A stretch of DNA of 64,000 bases from Gemmatimonadota bacterium (GTDB lineage Bacteria > Gemmatimonadota > Gemmatimonadetes > Gemmatimonadales > Gemmatimonadaceae), in NCBI GenBank assembly GCA_027307165.1, contig DAHUXM010000028.1, positions 1 through 64,000 on the forward strand, read 5' to 3'. The translations under genes and the position numbers were made by a program. Positions 62,553 to 64,000 of this stretch are shown piece after piece. The notes under the pieces are model-generated. The model was not told the DNA's origin. It saw only the letters and a program-made list of their open reading frames with translations, and did no database searches. Each line of letters starts with the position of its first letter. Position 1 is the stretch's first letter.

Positions 62553-64000
62553 GTGCAGCGCGTACTGATCGTTGACGACGAGCCGAACATTCGCCGGATG
62601 GTCGGCGCGCTTCTCTCCGCTGAAGGATACGAGGTGCGCGAAGCCGCGGACGGTGCTGCCGGAGTAAGAGCGGTCGAGGAGGAGGAGCCGGATGTCGCCT
62701 TGATAGATCTCATGATGCCCGGCGGAATGGATGGCATCGCCACCCTTGCAAAGATTCGCGAGCGCTGGTCCGATCTGCCGGTGATCATGATGAGCGGCCG
62801 CGCATCGCTGAGCGACGCAGTGCGCGCAACCAAGGTCGGCGCGGTGAACTTCCTGGAGAAACCGCTCGCACCCGAGACCGTTCTCCTCGCACTCGGCTCC
62901 GCACTCGAGCTGCGACAGGCTCGGCGCGCGGCACGCGTGCTCCGCGCCGAGCTCGGCCGCACAGGCGAAATGGTGGGATCGAGCAGCGCAATGGTCCGTG
63001 TTCGGGAGCTGACGGCACGCGTCGCACTCAGTGATGCGCGCGTTCTGATCAGCGGTGAGTCCGGAACGGGCAAGGAGCTCGTCGCAGCCGCGATCCACGA
63101 GCACGGACCACGCCGCGATCGTCCGTTCGTGCGTGTGAACTGCGCCGCGATTCCTCGCGACCTCGTGGAGAGTGAGATGTTCGGCCACGAGAAGGGATCG
63201 TTCACCGGCGCCGCCGAGCGCCGCATCGGCAAGTTCGAGCTGGCCGACACGGGAACGTTGTTTCTCGACGAGATCGGTGACCTGAGCATGGAAGCACAGG
63301 CCAAGCTTCTGCGCGCCATCGAGGCGAAGGAGATTCAGCGCGTTGGCGGAAACAAGACCATCAAGGTCGACGTACGTATCATCGCAGCCACCAACCACGA
63401 TCTCGCAAAGGCGGTGGTCGATGGTGAGTTTCGCGAGGATCTCTACTTTCGACTGAACGTCATCCCGATCCACCTGCCGCCGCTGCGCGAGCGAGGCAAC
63501 GACGTGGTCGAGCTGATTCACCATTTTTCGGAGATCCAGCACCAGCGCACCGGCCGCCCCACGCTCACATGGTCGGCCGACGGCGAGGCGCGCATGCGAT
63601 CGTACGCGTGGCCTGGCAATGTGCGTGAGCTGGCGAACATTGTGGAGCGCCTCGCGATCCTCAGCAATGACTCCCACATCAGGACCGGAGACATCGCCGC
63701 GGTGCTGCCCGTCCCGCGTGACACAAACGCCGCAGGCACCGCTGTCTCCGATGATCGCGGTCTGACGGATACGCTGGACGACATGGAGCGGCGCATGATC
63801 GCCGATGCACTGGCGTGGGCGTCAGGAAACGTTGCCGAAGCAGCACGCCGGCTGCAAACCGACCGCGCAAATCTGTATCGGCGCATGAAGCGGCTTGGCA
63901 TGGCTGCGACGGTGCTGGCGCTCTGTTCGCTGTCGTTACTGGCCGCGCTGTCAACTTCACCCAGAACGCTTGCCGCCCAGGGCGTGCCTGCGCGTCCAGA
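62553..64000 (+). CDS. Sigma-54-dependent response regulator, 3' end beyond window
   Basis: At least 482 residues. Receiver intact: IVDDEPN, ALIDLMMPGG with Asp52, MMSGRAS and LEKPL with Lys103. AAA+ follows: GESGTGKE, EMFGHEKGSFTGAAERRIGK, TLFLDEIGDLS, WPGNVRELANIVER. Fis HTH: ASGNVAEAARRLQTDRANLY. The family normally ends a few residues after RRMKRLG. Here the frame stays open into MAATVLALCSLSLLAALSTS, then SPRTLAAQGVPARP, which looks like a signal peptide. Start GTG 62553, 6 bases after the small paralogue. Confidence 0.85.
   Translation, partial: MQRVLIVDDEPNIRRMVGALLSAEGYEVREAADGAAGVRAVEEEEPDVALIDLMMPGGMDGIATLAKIRERWSDLPVIMMSGRASLSDAVRATKVGAVNFLEKPLAPETVLLALGSALELRQARRAARVLRAELGRTGEMVGSSSAMVRVRELTARVALSDARVLISGESGTGKELVAAAIHEHGPRRDRPFVRVNCAAIPRDLVESEMFGHEKGSFTGAAERRIGKFELADTGTLFLDEIGDLSMEAQAKLLRAIEAKEIQRVGGNKTIKVDVRIIAATNHDLAKAVVDGEFREDLYFRLNVIPIHLPPLRERGNDVVELIHHFSEIQHQRTGRPTLTWSADGEARMRSYAWPGNVRELANIVERLAILSNDSHIRTGDIAAVLPVPRDTNAAGTAVSDDRGLTDTLDDMERRMIADALAWASGNVAEAARRLQTDRANLYRRMKRLGMAATVLALCSLSLLAALSTSPRTLAAQGVPARP

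Noticed and set aside
62268-63677. 469-residue minus-strand frame
   Set aside because: Antisense to the small paralogue and the response regulator; no motif of its own.

Overview
The window is a GC-rich bacterial chromosome segment. Gene style points to Gemmatimonadota: a secreted BNR/VPS10-type propeller protein coupled to a secreted amidohydrolase, many secreted proteins with Ala-rich signal peptides, sigma-54 activators, an AlgP/H1-like Lys/Ala tail protein, and an exosortase-linked exopolysaccharide (EPS) locus. The phylum call is an inference from gene content; no rRNA is present to settle it.

Region 1 (about 1-39.4 kb) is one large surface-glycan locus. It begins with a truncated secreted protein, a decayed transposase tail, a Trm112-like/methyltransferase fusion and asnB. 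Then come EpsI and an exosortase, a dolichol-phosphate-mannose-synthase-like GT2 and a GT39/ArnT-like transferase on the minus strand. Next is a tightly coupled plus-strand operon of seven genes (9396-17084): O-antigen ligase/polymerase-like protein, polysaccharide deacetylase, ATP-grasp, PHP, two GT4 and a membrane GT2. Facing it on the minus strand are a chain-length/tyrosine-kinase protein, a glycosyltransferase, a Wza-like export protein and a priming sugar transferase. A divergent sigma-54 activator with a degenerate receiver sits beside them, and a good sigma-54 promoter lies before the export gene. From 24.6 to 39.4 kb the locus is a mosaic: wecB, five intact GT2 or GT-like genes, a methyltransferase, an ABC exporter (Wzm/Wzt), a pyruvyltransferase and an asparagine-synthase-like enzyme. 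These are separated by dead IS elements, truncated glycosyltransferases and repeat tracts, as expected of a fast-evolving glycan locus.

Region 2 (39.5-60.6 kb) is mostly housekeeping: a fasciclin protein, isocitrate dehydrogenase with a C-terminal extension, the BNR protein plus amidohydrolase, tRNA-Arg(CCG), an MlaD-like protein, rho-ruvX-mltG, an HD-GYP phosphodiesterase, an RlmI-like methyltransferase, a 49-residue small protein with a perfect ribosome site, a histone-H1-like protein, tdh and kbl (threonine to glycine), an outer-membrane barrel, a 3-methyladenine glycosylase and a NYN-LOTUS protein.

Region 3 (60.7-64.0 kb) is a two-component operon: a histidine kinase, two paralogous small membrane coiled-coil proteins, and a sigma-54 response regulator whose reading frame runs without a stop into a hydrophobic, signal-peptide-like tail at the window edge.

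A family of hairpin repeats (REP/REPIN-like) built on the core ATTCCCGC...GCGGGAAT recurs between genes at 4.5, 41.9, 55.9, 57.9 and 58.7 kb; two copies are 104-bp elements with identical 27-bp inverted ends.
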